40,566 nucleotides of DNA from the NCBI RefSeq assembly GCF_021531995.1, contig NZ_JAFBIZ010000015.1, forward strand, positions 1 to 40,566, given 5' to 3'. This DNA is from Faecalicatena contorta (GTDB lineage: Bacteria > Bacillota > Clostridia > Lachnospirales > Lachnospiraceae). The position numbers and the translations under genes were made by a program. Shown in pieces: positions 26,401 through 33,838 of this stretch. Each line of letters begins with the position of its first letter. Position 1 is the first letter of the stretch. The notes below the pieces were generated by a model, which did no database searches, was not told the origin of the DNA, and saw only the letters and a list, made by a program, of their open reading frames with translations.

Positions 26401-26592
26401 AATAACACGTGTCAGGACATGGCCGATATGCGGCTTGCCGTTGGCAGTCGGTGGACCGTCATAGAACATATACATCTCGTTGCCTTCACGATCACGCATA
26501 CTCTTTTCAAAGATCTGGTTTTCTTCCCAGAACTTCTCAGTTGCTTTCTCTCTGTCCACAAAATTCAAGTCTGTAGAAACCTTCTTATACAT
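23425..26592 (-). CDS. ileS: Isoleucyl-tRNA synthetase
   Basis: Charges tRNA-Ile with isoleucine; cytoplasmic class I synthetase. About 1055 residues. HIGH motif PTANGKPHIGH (HIGH at residues 55-58), editing (CP1) domain with WTTTPWTLPSN, KMSKS motif in QKMSKSKGN, and a C-terminal anticodon-binding region. The PTANGKPHIGH form and length suggest the eukaryote-like IleS2 branch, often less sensitive to mupirocin; that is inference. The start at 26592 (MYKKVSTDLNF) has GAGGAGG just upstream; the longer frame from 26667 would run back through a repeat-derived leader. Control is by the T-box leader at 26720-26965. A REP-like palindrome sits between that leader and the ribosome site. Confidence 0.95.
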   Translation of the reverse strand: MYKKVSTDLNFVDREKATEKFWEENQIFEKSMRDREGNEMYMFYDGPPTANGKPHIGHVLTRVIKDMIPRYRTMKGYEVPRKAGWDTHGLPVELEVEKALGLDGKDQIEEYGLEPFIKKCKESVWKYKGMWEDFSGTVGFWADMENPYVTYDNNFIESEWWALKQIWDKGLLYKGFKIVPYCPRCGTPLSAQEVAQGYKDVKERSAIVRFKVIGEDAYFLAWTTTPWTLPSNIGLCVNPNEEYAKVKAADGYTYYMATALLDTVLGKLAGKAEEGAAETPAYEILETYLGKDLEYKEYEPLYQCAYDCAEKQHKKAFFITCDTYVTLTDGTGVVHIAPAFGEDDAKVGRKYDMPFVQLVDEKGNMGETTPFAGLFVKKADPEVLKDLEARGLLFEAPNFEHSYPHCWRCDTPLIYYARESWFIKMTDVKEDLIANNNTINWIPESIGKGRFGDWLENVQDWGISRNRYWGTPLNIWECECGHQHSIGSIEELKSMSDNCPDDIELHRPYIDAVTIKCPVCGKEMHRVPEVIDCWFDSGSMPFAQHHYPFENQELFEKQFPADFISEAVDQTRGWFYSLLAISTLIFNKAPYKNVIVLGHVQDENGQKMSKSKGNAVDPFDALEKYGADAIRWYFYVNSAPWLPNRFHGKAVTEGQRKFMGTLWNTYAFFVLYANIDEFDATKYALEYDKLSVMDKWLLSKLNSAIKAVDNNLENYKIPEAARALQDFVDDMSNWYVRRSRERFWAKGMEQDKINAYMTLYTALVEISKAAAPMIPFMTEDIYQNLVRSIDKDAPESIHLCDFPVVNEAYIDKELEANMDNVLKLVVMGRACRNTANIKNRQPIGQMYVKADFEVPEFYQDIVRDELNVKSVTFTQEVRDFTSYSFKPQLKTVGPKYGKMLGGIRAALAEIDGNAAMDELNAKEALILEINGQEVVLSREDLLIDTAQMPGFVSENDNGITVVLDTNLSEELLEEGFVREIISKVQTMRKEAGFEVMDKITVTYAGTEKAEKIFADNADTVAEETLALAVTKAEPTGYVKEWKINGEKVILGVEKQ

Positions 26593-26605
26593 AGCTACCT
26601 CCTCT

Positions 26606-26690
26606 GGGGACGGAGTTTTTTTTAAAATTCCCCGTCCCAAATTAAAAATCCCCTGTCCCTTTTTCAAAATCGCCTGTCCCCAATGCTTTT
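26606..26690. repeat. REP-like element 4, degenerate, in the ileS leader
   Basis: An imperfect palindrome GGGGACGGAG...CCCCGTCCC with A/T centre at 26615-26638, followed by two half-sites CCCTGTCCC (about 26651) and CCTGTCCCC (about 26672). The arms differ (GGAG against CCCC), as if a mix of the two subtypes. It lies between the T-box terminator and the ileS ribosome binding site, so it is part of the mRNA. Confidence 0.65.
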
Positions 26691-26719
26691 ACCCACATTT
26701 TCCACAGAAAGCGAGGAAC

Positions 26720-26965
26720 AAAAAAAGCTTTCATCCTGCATAGGACGAAAGCTAACGCTTACGTTTATAACCACCTAACATACTATCATATGCGTTCCTG
26801 TAACGGAGGAATCCCGTCAGCATTTACTAAATTTCTCCTGAAATCTTTCAACAACTGCAACTCGGAAGTGATATTCAAATGTATCTTACTTGCATCAGGC
26901 TTCCACCATCCCCGATTCGCTGTATCTTTCAGATATACCCTACTGTCTTCGTCAGCGTTTTTTAC
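26720..26965 (-). promoter_or_regulatory. T-box riboswitch controlling ileS
   Basis: tRNA-Ile-sensing leader. On the minus strand one reads, in order: GACGAAGACAGTA (stem I start), a specifier loop GGGTATATCTGAAAG with the Ile codon ATC (26932-26934), the AG-bulge/distal loop motif GGGGATGGTGGAAGCC, the CACTTCCGAGTTGCAG conserved block, an antiterminator-like AGGTGGTTATAAACG, and a terminator AGCTTTCGTCC/AGGATGAAAGCT with seven U (26720-26753). The antiterminator deviates from the usual AGGGTGGTACCGCG but keeps GGTGG. When uncharged tRNA-Ile binds, read-through into ileS is expected. Confidence 0.88.
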
Positions 26966-26971
26966 CGTACT

Positions 26972-27001
26972 ATTATAATCAGGAAATGTGGAAAACGTCA
27001 A
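26972..27001 (-). promoter_or_regulatory. Sigma-A promoter of the ileS T-box transcript
   Basis: On the minus strand TTGACG (26996-27001) and TATAAT (26972-26977) are 18 bases apart. It starts transcription about 7 bases before the T-box stem I. The -35 box lies in a 14-base-arm inverted repeat (26983-27018). Confidence 0.75.
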
Positions 27002-27018
27002 GAGGTTTTCCACATTTC
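26983..27018. other. 14-base inverted repeat over the ileS -35 box
   Basis: GAAATGTGGAAAAC and GTTTTCCACATTTC pair perfectly around GTCAAGAG. On the plus strand it is followed by a T-run, so it could end antisense transcripts. On the minus strand it spans the -35 box and could be an operator. Confidence 0.6.
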
Positions 27019-27019
27019 T

Positions 27020-27071
27020 TTTTTAATTTGGGACGGAGGATTTTTAAAAATCCTCCGTCCCAAATTAAAAA
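27020..27071. repeat. REP-like palindrome 5, after the D,D-carboxypeptidase gene
   Basis: A perfect 52-bp inverted repeat centred at 27045/27046: TTTAATTTGGGACGG, AGGATTTTT and complement. This is the GGAGGA subtype. A half-site (ATCCCTTGTCCC) fills the space up to the stop codon at 27088. Likely terminator for the minus-strand gene. Confidence 0.85.
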
Positions 27072-27087
27072 TCCCTTGTCCCTTTTG

Positions 27088-28500
27088 TCATTTTCTTTTT
27101 AACACCATAACAATAAGACTTATAACCAGAACAACAAGAAGTCCCGTTGCTCCTATAATTATTCCTTTTTCTACTATTGTCTTTTGTTGAAACTTTTCTT
27201 TTATTTTATCTAGTATCTCTTTTATATATGTTTTCCAGTTTTTTGTTTTTTCCGTTTTCTGATCATCCGCCTCATTGTCTTCTGTTTTTACCTCACCAAC
27301 GTCTGCTTTAATACGATCCAGATAGGATTCTCTCAACTTTGCTCTTGCAGTCCCTACCACGTTTCCTTCGTACGTATACTCTAAAGTTGTTTCGTCTTCT
27401 GCCGATATAGTATCATCGGCAATCATCTGCATTTCCAGATCTTCAAATTCTACACCATCGGGCAGGACTACATATCCGTCGCTCCTATCTTCAAGGATTT
27501 CCTGTATATCTTCTGATTTTTCATTTTCTGCTATACTGACTTTGTGGAAATTCTGAAATGCATATTCAAACAGGTTCCGGGTATCCGGATATATATTCGC
27601 ACCATGCGTCCGAAGCACCACACATACCAGCTGCATACTTCCATTATCCGCCATCGTGATCAGTGTAGATAGCGCGTCGGATGTGTATCCGGTTTTCCCT
27701 CCGACCGCATATTCGTAATAATTTGCATTTCCAGGAATCAACATCTTATGCTTTTGTTGAAACACATGCTCTTCTGTTGTTGCAGATTCCGGAATCACAT
27801 AATTTAATGTCTGCACAATTGTAAAAAATTCCGGATGATTAAATAATTCTCTGCCAATTAATGCCATGTCCCTTGCACAGGTATAATGCTCCGGGTCATG
27901 TAATCCATTCGTATTTACAAAATGAGAGTTCATGCCTCCCAATTCCTGGCATCTTTGATTCATCTGTTCTACAAACCAGTTATAATCCTGTCCTGCATTT
28001 TTCCCGACATTTTCTCCTACCGCATAGGCCGCTTCATTAGCCGATGCAAGCAGGGTCGCGTACAATGCCTGTTCCAGCGATATTACATTTCCTTCTTTCA
28101 AACCTACCGAAGAATCTCCCGGCTTCATAAAAGTCACACATTCATGGGAAAATGTAACATTATCGGAAAACTGTCCATTTTCCAGGGCAATTAATGCCGT
28201 CAATACTTTGGTTATACTTGCCGGGTATTCATGCTCATCGACATTTTTCGCATACAGAATTGCACCCGTTCCGACTTCCATTACAATCGCAGCCTCACCA
28301 TAGGTTCCCGGACCTTTTGGCCAGTTCGCCCATTCATTAGACTGAACTGCCATATTGTATACCTGTTCCTGAAGTTGTTTTTCCTGCTCTTCCGCAGCCT
28401 CCTCTTCAGTCTGTCCTGGCTCGGCATATGCGGTTATCCCCACACATATACACAGTACCATTACTAAAAAAGCCGCAGTCAAGCGCCTGCATACTCTCAT
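27088..28500 (-). CDS. D-alanyl-D-alanine carboxypeptidase (penicillin-binding protein 5/DacF type)
   Basis: Trims the terminal D-Ala of peptidoglycan stem peptides outside the membrane. It has 470 residues: an N-terminal signal ending near AYA, the serine hydrolase motifs SITK (S95-K98), SAN in LLASANEAAYAVG, and KTG in VGGKTGYTS. A beta-rich C-terminal domain follows, then a Lys-rich stretch and a C-terminal membrane helix (IIIGATGLLVVLVISLIVMV) with KRK tail, so it is tethered at both the family position and the extreme C terminus. GGAGG precedes the ATG at 28500. It may serve vegetative wall or spore cortex; sequence does not decide. Confidence 0.92.
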   Translation of the reverse strand: MRVCRRLTAAFLVMVLCICVGITAYAEPGQTEEEAAEEQEKQLQEQVYNMAVQSNEWANWPKGPGTYGEAAIVMEVGTGAILYAKNVDEHEYPASITKVLTALIALENGQFSDNVTFSHECVTFMKPGDSSVGLKEGNVISLEQALYATLLASANEAAYAVGENVGKNAGQDYNWFVEQMNQRCQELGGMNSHFVNTNGLHDPEHYTCARDMALIGRELFNHPEFFTIVQTLNYVIPESATTEEHVFQQKHKMLIPGNANYYEYAVGGKTGYTSDALSTLITMADNGSMQLVCVVLRTHGANIYPDTRNLFEYAFQNFHKVSIAENEKSEDIQEILEDRSDGYVVLPDGVEFEDLEMQMIADDTISAEDETTLEYTYEGNVVGTARAKLRESYLDRIKADVGEVKTEDNEADDQKTEKTKNWKTYIKEILDKIKEKFQQKTIVEKGIIIGATGLLVVLVISLIVMVLKRK

Positions 28501-28526
28501 CCTTTATCCTCCGCTCCAGCTTGACA

Positions 28527-29450
28527 TTAAAACAATGGTGTAGAAAAATACCGCTCTGACGTATCCGGAAGTATCGTTACCACACGCTTTCCTTTCCCCA
28601 GCTTCTTTGCCAGCCTGATTGCCGCAGCTACATTGGTTCCACTGGAGATGCCACACATCAGCCCCTCACATTTTGCCAGTTTTCTGGACACTTCTAATGC
28701 CTCTTCATCCGTAACGATACAGATATCATCATAAATATTCTGATTCAGTATCTTTGGAATAACACCGTCTCCAATCCCCATCTGCAGATGACTTCCCACC
28801 GGATGCCCGGACAGAATTGCTGCATGTTCCGGCTCCGCCGCCCAGATCTCAACATCCGGATTTTTCTCCCTCAGCGCCTCACCGATTCCGGTAATGGTTC
28901 CTCCGGTTCCGATCCCGGAACAAAAACCATCGATCGGTCCGTCCACCTGTTCCAGAATCTCTCTGCCGGTCTGCCTCCTGTGCGCCTCTACATTTGCAAC
29001 ATTTTCAAATTGCTGCGGAACAAACACATGCGGATCTTCTTTTTGCATTCGAAGAGCAGTCTGCATACACTCCTCAATACAGTCTCCGATATTTCCCTTG
29101 TCATGGATAACTATCACTTCTGCTCCATAATTCTGTACCAGCTTCCGGCGCTCTTCGCTGACAGAATCCGGCATGATAATAATCGTTTTATATCCTTTTA
29201 CTGCGCCGATCAGTGCAAGACCGATGCCCTGATTTCCGCTGGTCGGTTCAACTATTATCGTATCCCTCTTGATCTTTCCTTCCTTTTCTGCCGCTTCTAC
29301 CATCTGAAGTGCAGTTCTTGTCTTGATTGATCCTCCAACATTGACGGCCTCATATTTCACCAGAATCTCCGCACTTTCTTCTCCTGTCATATGATTCAGG
29401 CGAACCATCGGTGTATTGCCTACTGCTTCCAGTATATTATTGTAAATCAT
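28527..29450 (-). CDS. Cysteine synthase family PLP enzyme, atypical motifs
   Basis: PLP-dependent beta-replacement enzyme of the O-acetylserine sulfhydrylase/cystathionine beta-synthase fold, 307 residues. The opening IYNNILEAVGNTPMVRLN, the lysine loop (K43), the substrate loop EPTSGNQG, the glycine-rich phosphate cradle GIGTGGTITG and the final LPDTSERYFSTPLF all fit CysK. Two deviations: the lysine loop reads NVGGSIKTR where CysK has N-P-x-x-S-V-K-D-R, and the loop TSGNTG has Gln in place of Thr. Cysteine synthesis is the default; another amine or thiol substrate is possible. It overlaps the end of tadA by 14 bases. Confidence 0.82.
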   Translation of the reverse strand: MIYNNILEAVGNTPMVRLNHMTGEESAEILVKYEAVNVGGSIKTRTALQMVEAAEKEGKIKRDTIIVEPTSGNQGIGLALIGAVKGYKTIIIMPDSVSEERRKLVQNYGAEVIVIHDKGNIGDCIEECMQTALRMQKEDPHVFVPQQFENVANVEAHRRQTGREILEQVDGPIDGFCSGIGTGGTITGIGEALREKNPDVEIWAAEPEHAAILSGHPVGSHLQMGIGDGVIPKILNQNIYDDICIVTDEEALEVSRKLAKCEGLMCGISSGTNVAAAIRLAKKLGKGKRVVTILPDTSERYFSTPLF

Positions 29451-29934
29451 TTTCTTTCTCCTTTTTCTTTTGTTTTTTTGCTTCTCTGAGCTCTTTAAAA
29501 AATGACTTCATCATCTGACTGCACTCTTCTTCCAAAACTCCGGTCGTCAACTCTACCTGATGGTTAAATTCCGACATATCGAGAAGATTTAAAATAGACC
29601 CGGCACATCCCGCTTTGGGATTCATACATCCCACTACGACTCTGGTCATCCGTGATTGCACGATCGCACCGGAACACATCTGACATGGTTCCAGTGTAAC
29701 ATACATCGTACACTCTTCCAGCCTCCAGTCATCCATCTTTTTACTCGCCTTTTTAATTGCAATCAGCTCCGCATGCGCCAGTGTATTTTTATCAATCGTT
29801 CTGCGATTATATCCACGTCCGATAATCTTTCCCCGATAGACAATCACACATCCGATCGGGACCTCTCCGATCGCATATGCTTTTTTCGCCTGTCTGATCG
29901 CCTCTTTCATATATTTTTCATCAATATTATGCAT
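29437..29934 (-). CDS. tadA: tRNA adenosine(34) deaminase
   Basis: Converts A34 of tRNA-Arg(ACG) to inosine. It has 165 residues with the zinc deaminase motif HAE (H54, E56 as proton shuttle) and PCQMC (C84, C87). The N-terminal EAIRQAKKAYAIGEVPIGCV and GAIVQSRMTRVVVGC are typical of TadA. GAGG precedes the ATG, which is 10 bases after the preceding stop. The Lys-rich tail overlaps the start of the cysteine synthase gene. Confidence 0.93.
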   Translation of the reverse strand: MHNIDEKYMKEAIRQAKKAYAIGEVPIGCVIVYRGKIIGRGYNRRTIDKNTLAHAELIAIKKASKKMDDWRLEECTMYVTLEPCQMCSGAIVQSRMTRVVVGCMNPKAGCAGSILNLLDMSEFNHQVELTTGVLEEECSQMMKSFFKELREAKKQKKKEKENDLQ

Positions 29935-29944
29935 CTACATTTCC

Positions 29945-31030
29945 TCATTTCGAATCCACCTTTGTGGTTCGACGACACTCACCCCGCACTTTTCTGCACC
30001 AGTATCCGAACCTTTCGTCCGCATGTTCTTCCTCGTTGCTCCGATCTATTTCGACATTTTCTGCTTCAATAAACTCTGGAAATCCAAATGCTTCTGCGGC
30101 TCTGGCTTCCTGTGAATGATAAATCCCCGGAACTCCCAGTCGGAGCTCATTTCCATCATCTATCAATACTACATGGTGATAATTAAAGTATCCATGAAGC
30201 AAAAATCGATTATTCGCCAGTTTCCATTCACATCGCGGAAGCTTCGCCAGATCCTGCCTCTGCATTTTTGTACACCTGTACGGATAATCTCTCCCCCGAA
30301 GATCTGTATCTTCCGACACAGCGCCAAATAAAGGCTGTTGAGAGGGTATCGCCTTTTCCTCCGGCCAACATTCTTCCTCCGGACGAGTCAACTCTTCCGG
30401 CATCTCACGTTCTATATCATCCAGATCTGTGATCTCCTCCGGCGTCATACGTTCTATATCATCCAGATCTGTGACCTCTTCCGGCATCTCACGTTCTATA
30501 TCATCCAGATCTGTGATCTCTTCCGGCATCTCACGTTCTATATCATCCAGATCTGTGACTTCCTCCGGCGTGTTCTCGGGGAACGGTGGAATCGGCTCTT
30601 CCGGCTGTGGCAAAACCGGCTTTAAAAAACGCATGCGCCCGGGGTTCACCGGAAGATCATCCCAGACCGCTGCATACCTCCGACCATCTATATCTTCCAG
30701 AAGAATTCCGTCAATCCGCTCAAAATTCTCCGGCACGCCCGTATCTTCCCGGGTGTATCGAAGCTGATAATTAATGGCAGGATTCATATTTTCTACGGTT
30801 CCCTGCCATATTCCCACGCACTCTTCCCCATCCAGATAAAACAAGGATACTTCCAGCCTTTGTTTTCCCTTCATGCGGAAGCCTTTCCCGTGAATGTGAA
30901 CGGTGCACACCTCATCTTCCTGTTCTACTTTAACAAATCCAACATTGCGAAGCCTTCTCGCCTGCTCATATTCATACAGATAACGAATAAATCTCTGCAA
31001 TCCTTCACTTCCATTCCTGGGTTTTATCAC
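29945..31030 (-). CDS. DUF6128-like protein with internal tandem repeat
   Basis: A soluble 361-residue protein in two conserved parts. Residues 1-135 (IRYLYEYEQARRLRNVGFVKV, KQRLEVSLFYLDGEECVGIW) look like a beta-rich domain, and residues 245-340 (DYPYRCTKMQRQDLAKLPRC, NYHHVVLIDDGNELRLGVPG) like a second one common in Lachnospiraceae. Between them lies an acidic, proline-rich linker with four copies of a 14-residue unit M-P-E-E-I/V-T-D-L-D-D-I-E-R-E. I assign the DUF6128 name from memory of similar gut Clostridia proteins, with moderate confidence, and no activity is known to me. It is between the dGTPase and tadA genes in a run of same-strand genes. Confidence 0.65.
   Translation of the reverse strand: MIKPRNGSEGLQRFIRYLYEYEQARRLRNVGFVKVEQEDEVCTVHIHGKGFRMKGKQRLEVSLFYLDGEECVGIWQGTVENMNPAINYQLRYTREDTGVPENFERIDGILLEDIDGRRYAAVWDDLPVNPGRMRFLKPVLPQPEEPIPPFPENTPEEVTDLDDIEREMPEEITDLDDIEREMPEEVTDLDDIERMTPEEITDLDDIEREMPEELTRPEEECWPEEKAIPSQQPLFGAVSEDTDLRGRDYPYRCTKMQRQDLAKLPRCEWKLANNRFLLHGYFNYHHVVLIDDGNELRLGVPGIYHSQEARAAEAFGFPEFIEAENVEIDRSNEEEHADERFGYWCRKVRGECRRTTKVDSK
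30397..30566. repeat. 42-bp coding minisatellite, four copies
   Basis: The string CGTTCTATATCATCCAGATC recurs at 30408, 30450, 30492 and 30534, exactly 42 bases apart, and encodes the TDLDDIERE part of each unit. Third positions differ little, suggesting recent slippage. It stays in frame, so copy number can change without breaking the gene. Confidence 0.9.
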
Positions 31031-31074
31031 AATCTATTCCCTGAAATGTCAATTTATACCTTTTCAGAATTCAT

Positions 31075-32508
31075 TTACAAAATTGCCTTCAACTCCTGAT
31101 ACAGCCTTTTTGCATAACTGTCCGTCATTCCACAGATATAATCCGTCGCCAGAAGAATTCGTAAATACAATCTGTAATCTTCAGATCTTCCTCTTGCGTG
31201 ATAATGGTACGCCTTTTTATAATTATTGGATATAAAAGATACCATTCTTTCATCAATCGAATTTAACTTCTGCGTCTCATCATCATACTTTATAACTGCT
31301 GTCATAAATCGATCCATCAAATAATCCAGCATCACCGCTTCTGTGACTTCCATCCGATAGATCGGTTCTGAGATGAAGACTTCACGATATGCAAGATCGC
31401 CCAGAAGTTCCATCAGTTCCTGCGCATATGTTCCAAAAAAGAGATCCTTTCGATATTCTCCCCTCATAATCTCGTTATAATGAGAAGTAAACCCATATGT
31501 GGCACATCCAATCAGAAACCCCTGAACTTTGACAATCCAGTTTTTCACCGCATACTCTTCCGGATCTTCCACTCTGATCTGGCGACCTCTGCGATACAAT
31601 TCTTCCATCTTGTCTGCCGGACGGAATCCGCCATTATAACCATACAGTTTTTCTTCCTTTTTCTGAATCTCTGCAAGCTCCTCCAGAAGCTTATGATAAC
31701 TTAAAAAACCCTTCACAAACGCATCTTCAATATCTGCCGTCTTATATGCAATATCATCGGCCGCTTCCAGAATAAACGTGAGCGGATGCCGGTTACGTCC
31801 GGCCCCTGTCGTCGTGACGATCTCCCGGAAGATATCCTGATCGGCAAAGTAATATCCCATCTTTCTTTCTTTGATATCGTCAGAATCCGGTCTGATCTCT
31901 GTCGACGCAATCGGATATTTGATAATTGTATTCAACAGTGCATACGTTAAATTCATACCACTTTCATCCACCAGAAAATGCAGCTTCGTCACCAGGCGCA
32001 GCGCCTGTGCATTCCCTTCAAAATGGTAAAAATCCTCCCGCATCTGCGGTTTTAAAACCTGATCAACCGGCTTTCCATGGTATTCTATTAACGAAAGATT
32101 CTTCTCAAACCATTCCCTGATAATCTCCTCTCCATAATGTCCAAACGGAGGGTTCCCGATATCATGAATGAGCCCCGCACATTGCAGGATACTGCAGATA
32201 TCCTCTTTCATCTGCGGAGTGAAACCAGGATCTTTCTTATATACCAGTATATTTTCACCGATATTCTGTCCGAGCGATTTTGCAAAGGAAGATACCTCCA
32301 GAGAATGGGTCAGTCGTGTGCGGATAAAATCACTCTTATCCAACGGAAATACCTGTGTTTTGTCCTGAAGGCGCCGGAAAGAAGCGCTTCCTATAATCCT
32401 GTGGTAATCTTTTTCAAATTCACTTCGAAGATCTGTATTCTTCGAATATCGACTCCGATTCGTACTTTCTCTATTCCGTTTTGTCGACAATAGTTGCTCC
32501 CAGTTCAC
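31075..32508 (-). CDS. dgt: dGTPase-like HD-domain triphosphohydrolase
   Basis: Hydrolyses dGTP or other dNTPs to the nucleoside and triphosphate, affecting dNTP pools. It has 477 residues with the HD-domain metal ligands in TRLTHSLEV and AGLIHDIGNPPFGH, and a later EAADDIAYKTADIEDA supplying the Asp ligand. The N terminus MNWEQLLSTKRNR and SASFRRLQDKTQVFPL are typical of Dgt. Translation starts at a GTG (32508) with only a weak ribosome site; no better in-frame ATG lies nearby. It lies 23 bases after the HTH gene, so it is likely co-transcribed. Confidence 0.88.
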   Translation of the reverse strand: MNWEQLLSTKRNRESTNRSRYSKNTDLRSEFEKDYHRIIGSASFRRLQDKTQVFPLDKSDFIRTRLTHSLEVSSFAKSLGQNIGENILVYKKDPGFTPQMKEDICSILQCAGLIHDIGNPPFGHYGEEIIREWFEKNLSLIEYHGKPVDQVLKPQMREDFYHFEGNAQALRLVTKLHFLVDESGMNLTYALLNTIIKYPIASTEIRPDSDDIKERKMGYYFADQDIFREIVTTTGAGRNRHPLTFILEAADDIAYKTADIEDAFVKGFLSYHKLLEELAEIQKKEEKLYGYNGGFRPADKMEELYRRGRQIRVEDPEEYAVKNWIVKVQGFLIGCATYGFTSHYNEIMRGEYRKDLFFGTYAQELMELLGDLAYREVFISEPIYRMEVTEAVMLDYLMDRFMTAVIKYDDETQKLNSIDERMVSFISNNYKKAYHYHARGRSEDYRLYLRILLATDYICGMTDSYAKRLYQELKAIL

Positions 32509-32531
32509 CCGTTCTCACTCTTTCCTTTTAT

Positions 32532-33689
32532 CTAATCCAGATAGATCGGCGGTTCATAATCCTTTCCAAGAAGCGCTTTCTTTCGCTCCTGATATCCAAG
32601 GAATGCCCATTCTGTCATATCTGTCCACTGATGATTCTCTCTGTCATATACCTGCACGTAGCCGATTCTTGTCGGATGCATTCTGACACTGTTGGATTCG
32701 TACTCTTTCCCAGTATAGGGATTCCTTTCTCCGACATTCGGATCCTCCTCGTATACCGGCAGTTCCTCCTGTACTTCTTCATCCATCGTTTCCGGTATCG
32801 CTTCCGCCTTGGCTCCGGTCATTTCCGTCTCTGTCACTTCTGCATATTCCGGTTCTTCATTCTGCTGTACTTCCGTTTTCTGCAGAACTACATCCTCTAC
32901 AGACGGTTCTCTTTCCGGCTGTTCCTTTTCCGGCTGCTTCTCTGCTTTTTCCACGACTGTTTCTTCCGGTTTTTTCCGACGCATAAAATACGATCTCCAA
33001 CCGTGCACCTTCTTTTCCTCCGGTTTTGGTTCCGGCTTCTGGTTCTCTGCCTCAATTGCAGCAATCTCCTCCAGTACTTCTTCTACTGTCGCCTGCGGAG
33101 CTTCCTCCTGCACTTCCTCTTCCTGCGGGATATCCTCTTCATACGCTTCTTCCACATATGACTCCTCCGCATAATTACCGACTGTTGATAGCGGCTGTCC
33201 TTTCTCTATATCATATCTGTCATTTTCATTCTCCGTCTCACATCCGCTCTCTTCCCTCACCGGAATCACTGTTTCTTCTTCGAAATCCTGCAAACTCTCT
33301 TCATATCCGCCTTCATACATGTCTACCAGCTCTCCGACGGTAATATCTCTCTCCGATGCTGTCTCATGCACTTCTGTTTCCGTTTCATGTATCTCCGGCT
33401 CTGACTTCTCTGCCACTTTCTGCGCTTTGTGACCTGAAGATCCCTTCTCTTTTTTTTCAGTCGGGGTATCATCGTCCAGAATCGTTAAATGAAAAGAACA
33501 TCCCAGAATTCCTGCAATCATACGCATATCCTGCTCTTGAAAATTATCTCTGCCCAGTCTCTGTGTCAGATTCTGACGGGACATTTTCTTTCCCGTACTT
33601 TTTTCAATCTGTTCTGCGAGTTCCTTAATTGTCATGCCTTTACGGCTTAATATAATCTTGATCTGTTCACCAAATGTCAAATCCAGCAT
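32532..33689 (-). CDS. HTH protein with long acidic linker and conserved C-terminal segment
   Basis: A 385-residue protein. Residues 1-70 form an XRE-type helix-turn-helix (IKIILSRKGMTIKELAEQIE, then SRQNLTQRLGRDNF), likely DNA-binding. Residues 75-320 are acidic, rich in Glu, Val and Thr, with a short basic patch (HGWRSYFMRRKK) near 250, and are predicted disordered. The last about 60 residues form a defined block (NPYTGKEYESNSVRMHPTRI ... TEWAFLGYQERKKALLGKDY). AAGGAGG precedes the ATG at 33689. No family was recognised for the tail. It heads a likely operon with dgt. Role as a regulator is inferred from the HTH only. Confidence 0.72.
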   Translation of the reverse strand: MLDLTFGEQIKIILSRKGMTIKELAEQIEKSTGKKMSRQNLTQRLGRDNFQEQDMRMIAGILGCSFHLTILDDDTPTEKKEKGSSGHKAQKVAEKSEPEIHETETEVHETASERDITVGELVDMYEGGYEESLQDFEEETVIPVREESGCETENENDRYDIEKGQPLSTVGNYAEESYVEEAYEEDIPQEEEVQEEAPQATVEEVLEEIAAIEAENQKPEPKPEEKKVHGWRSYFMRRKKPEETVVEKAEKQPEKEQPEREPSVEDVVLQKTEVQQNEEPEYAEVTETEMTGAKAEAIPETMDEEVQEELPVYEEDPNVGERNPYTGKEYESNSVRMHPTRIGYVQVYDRENHQWTDMTEWAFLGYQERKKALLGKDYEPPIYLD

Positions 33690-33838
33690 GATTCATCCTC
33701 CTTATTCAATTATATACTCCCTCATCAGGTTTATTTGTTTGTAAACTTTTTTATTTCTTCTTAAACCTATCTTTTTCCCACATATTATTCTAACAAATAG
33801 TAAAAAACCAGTCAACCGGAGCCATAACTTTTCTCCCC

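Noticed and set aside
25588-26625. 345-residue open frame opposite ileS
   Set aside because: Antisense to ileS; Cys/Phe-rich composition typical of a reverse-strand shadow.
30397-30566. Tandem repeat as a CRISPR array
   Set aside because: Units are contiguous, 42 bases, in frame and without spacers.
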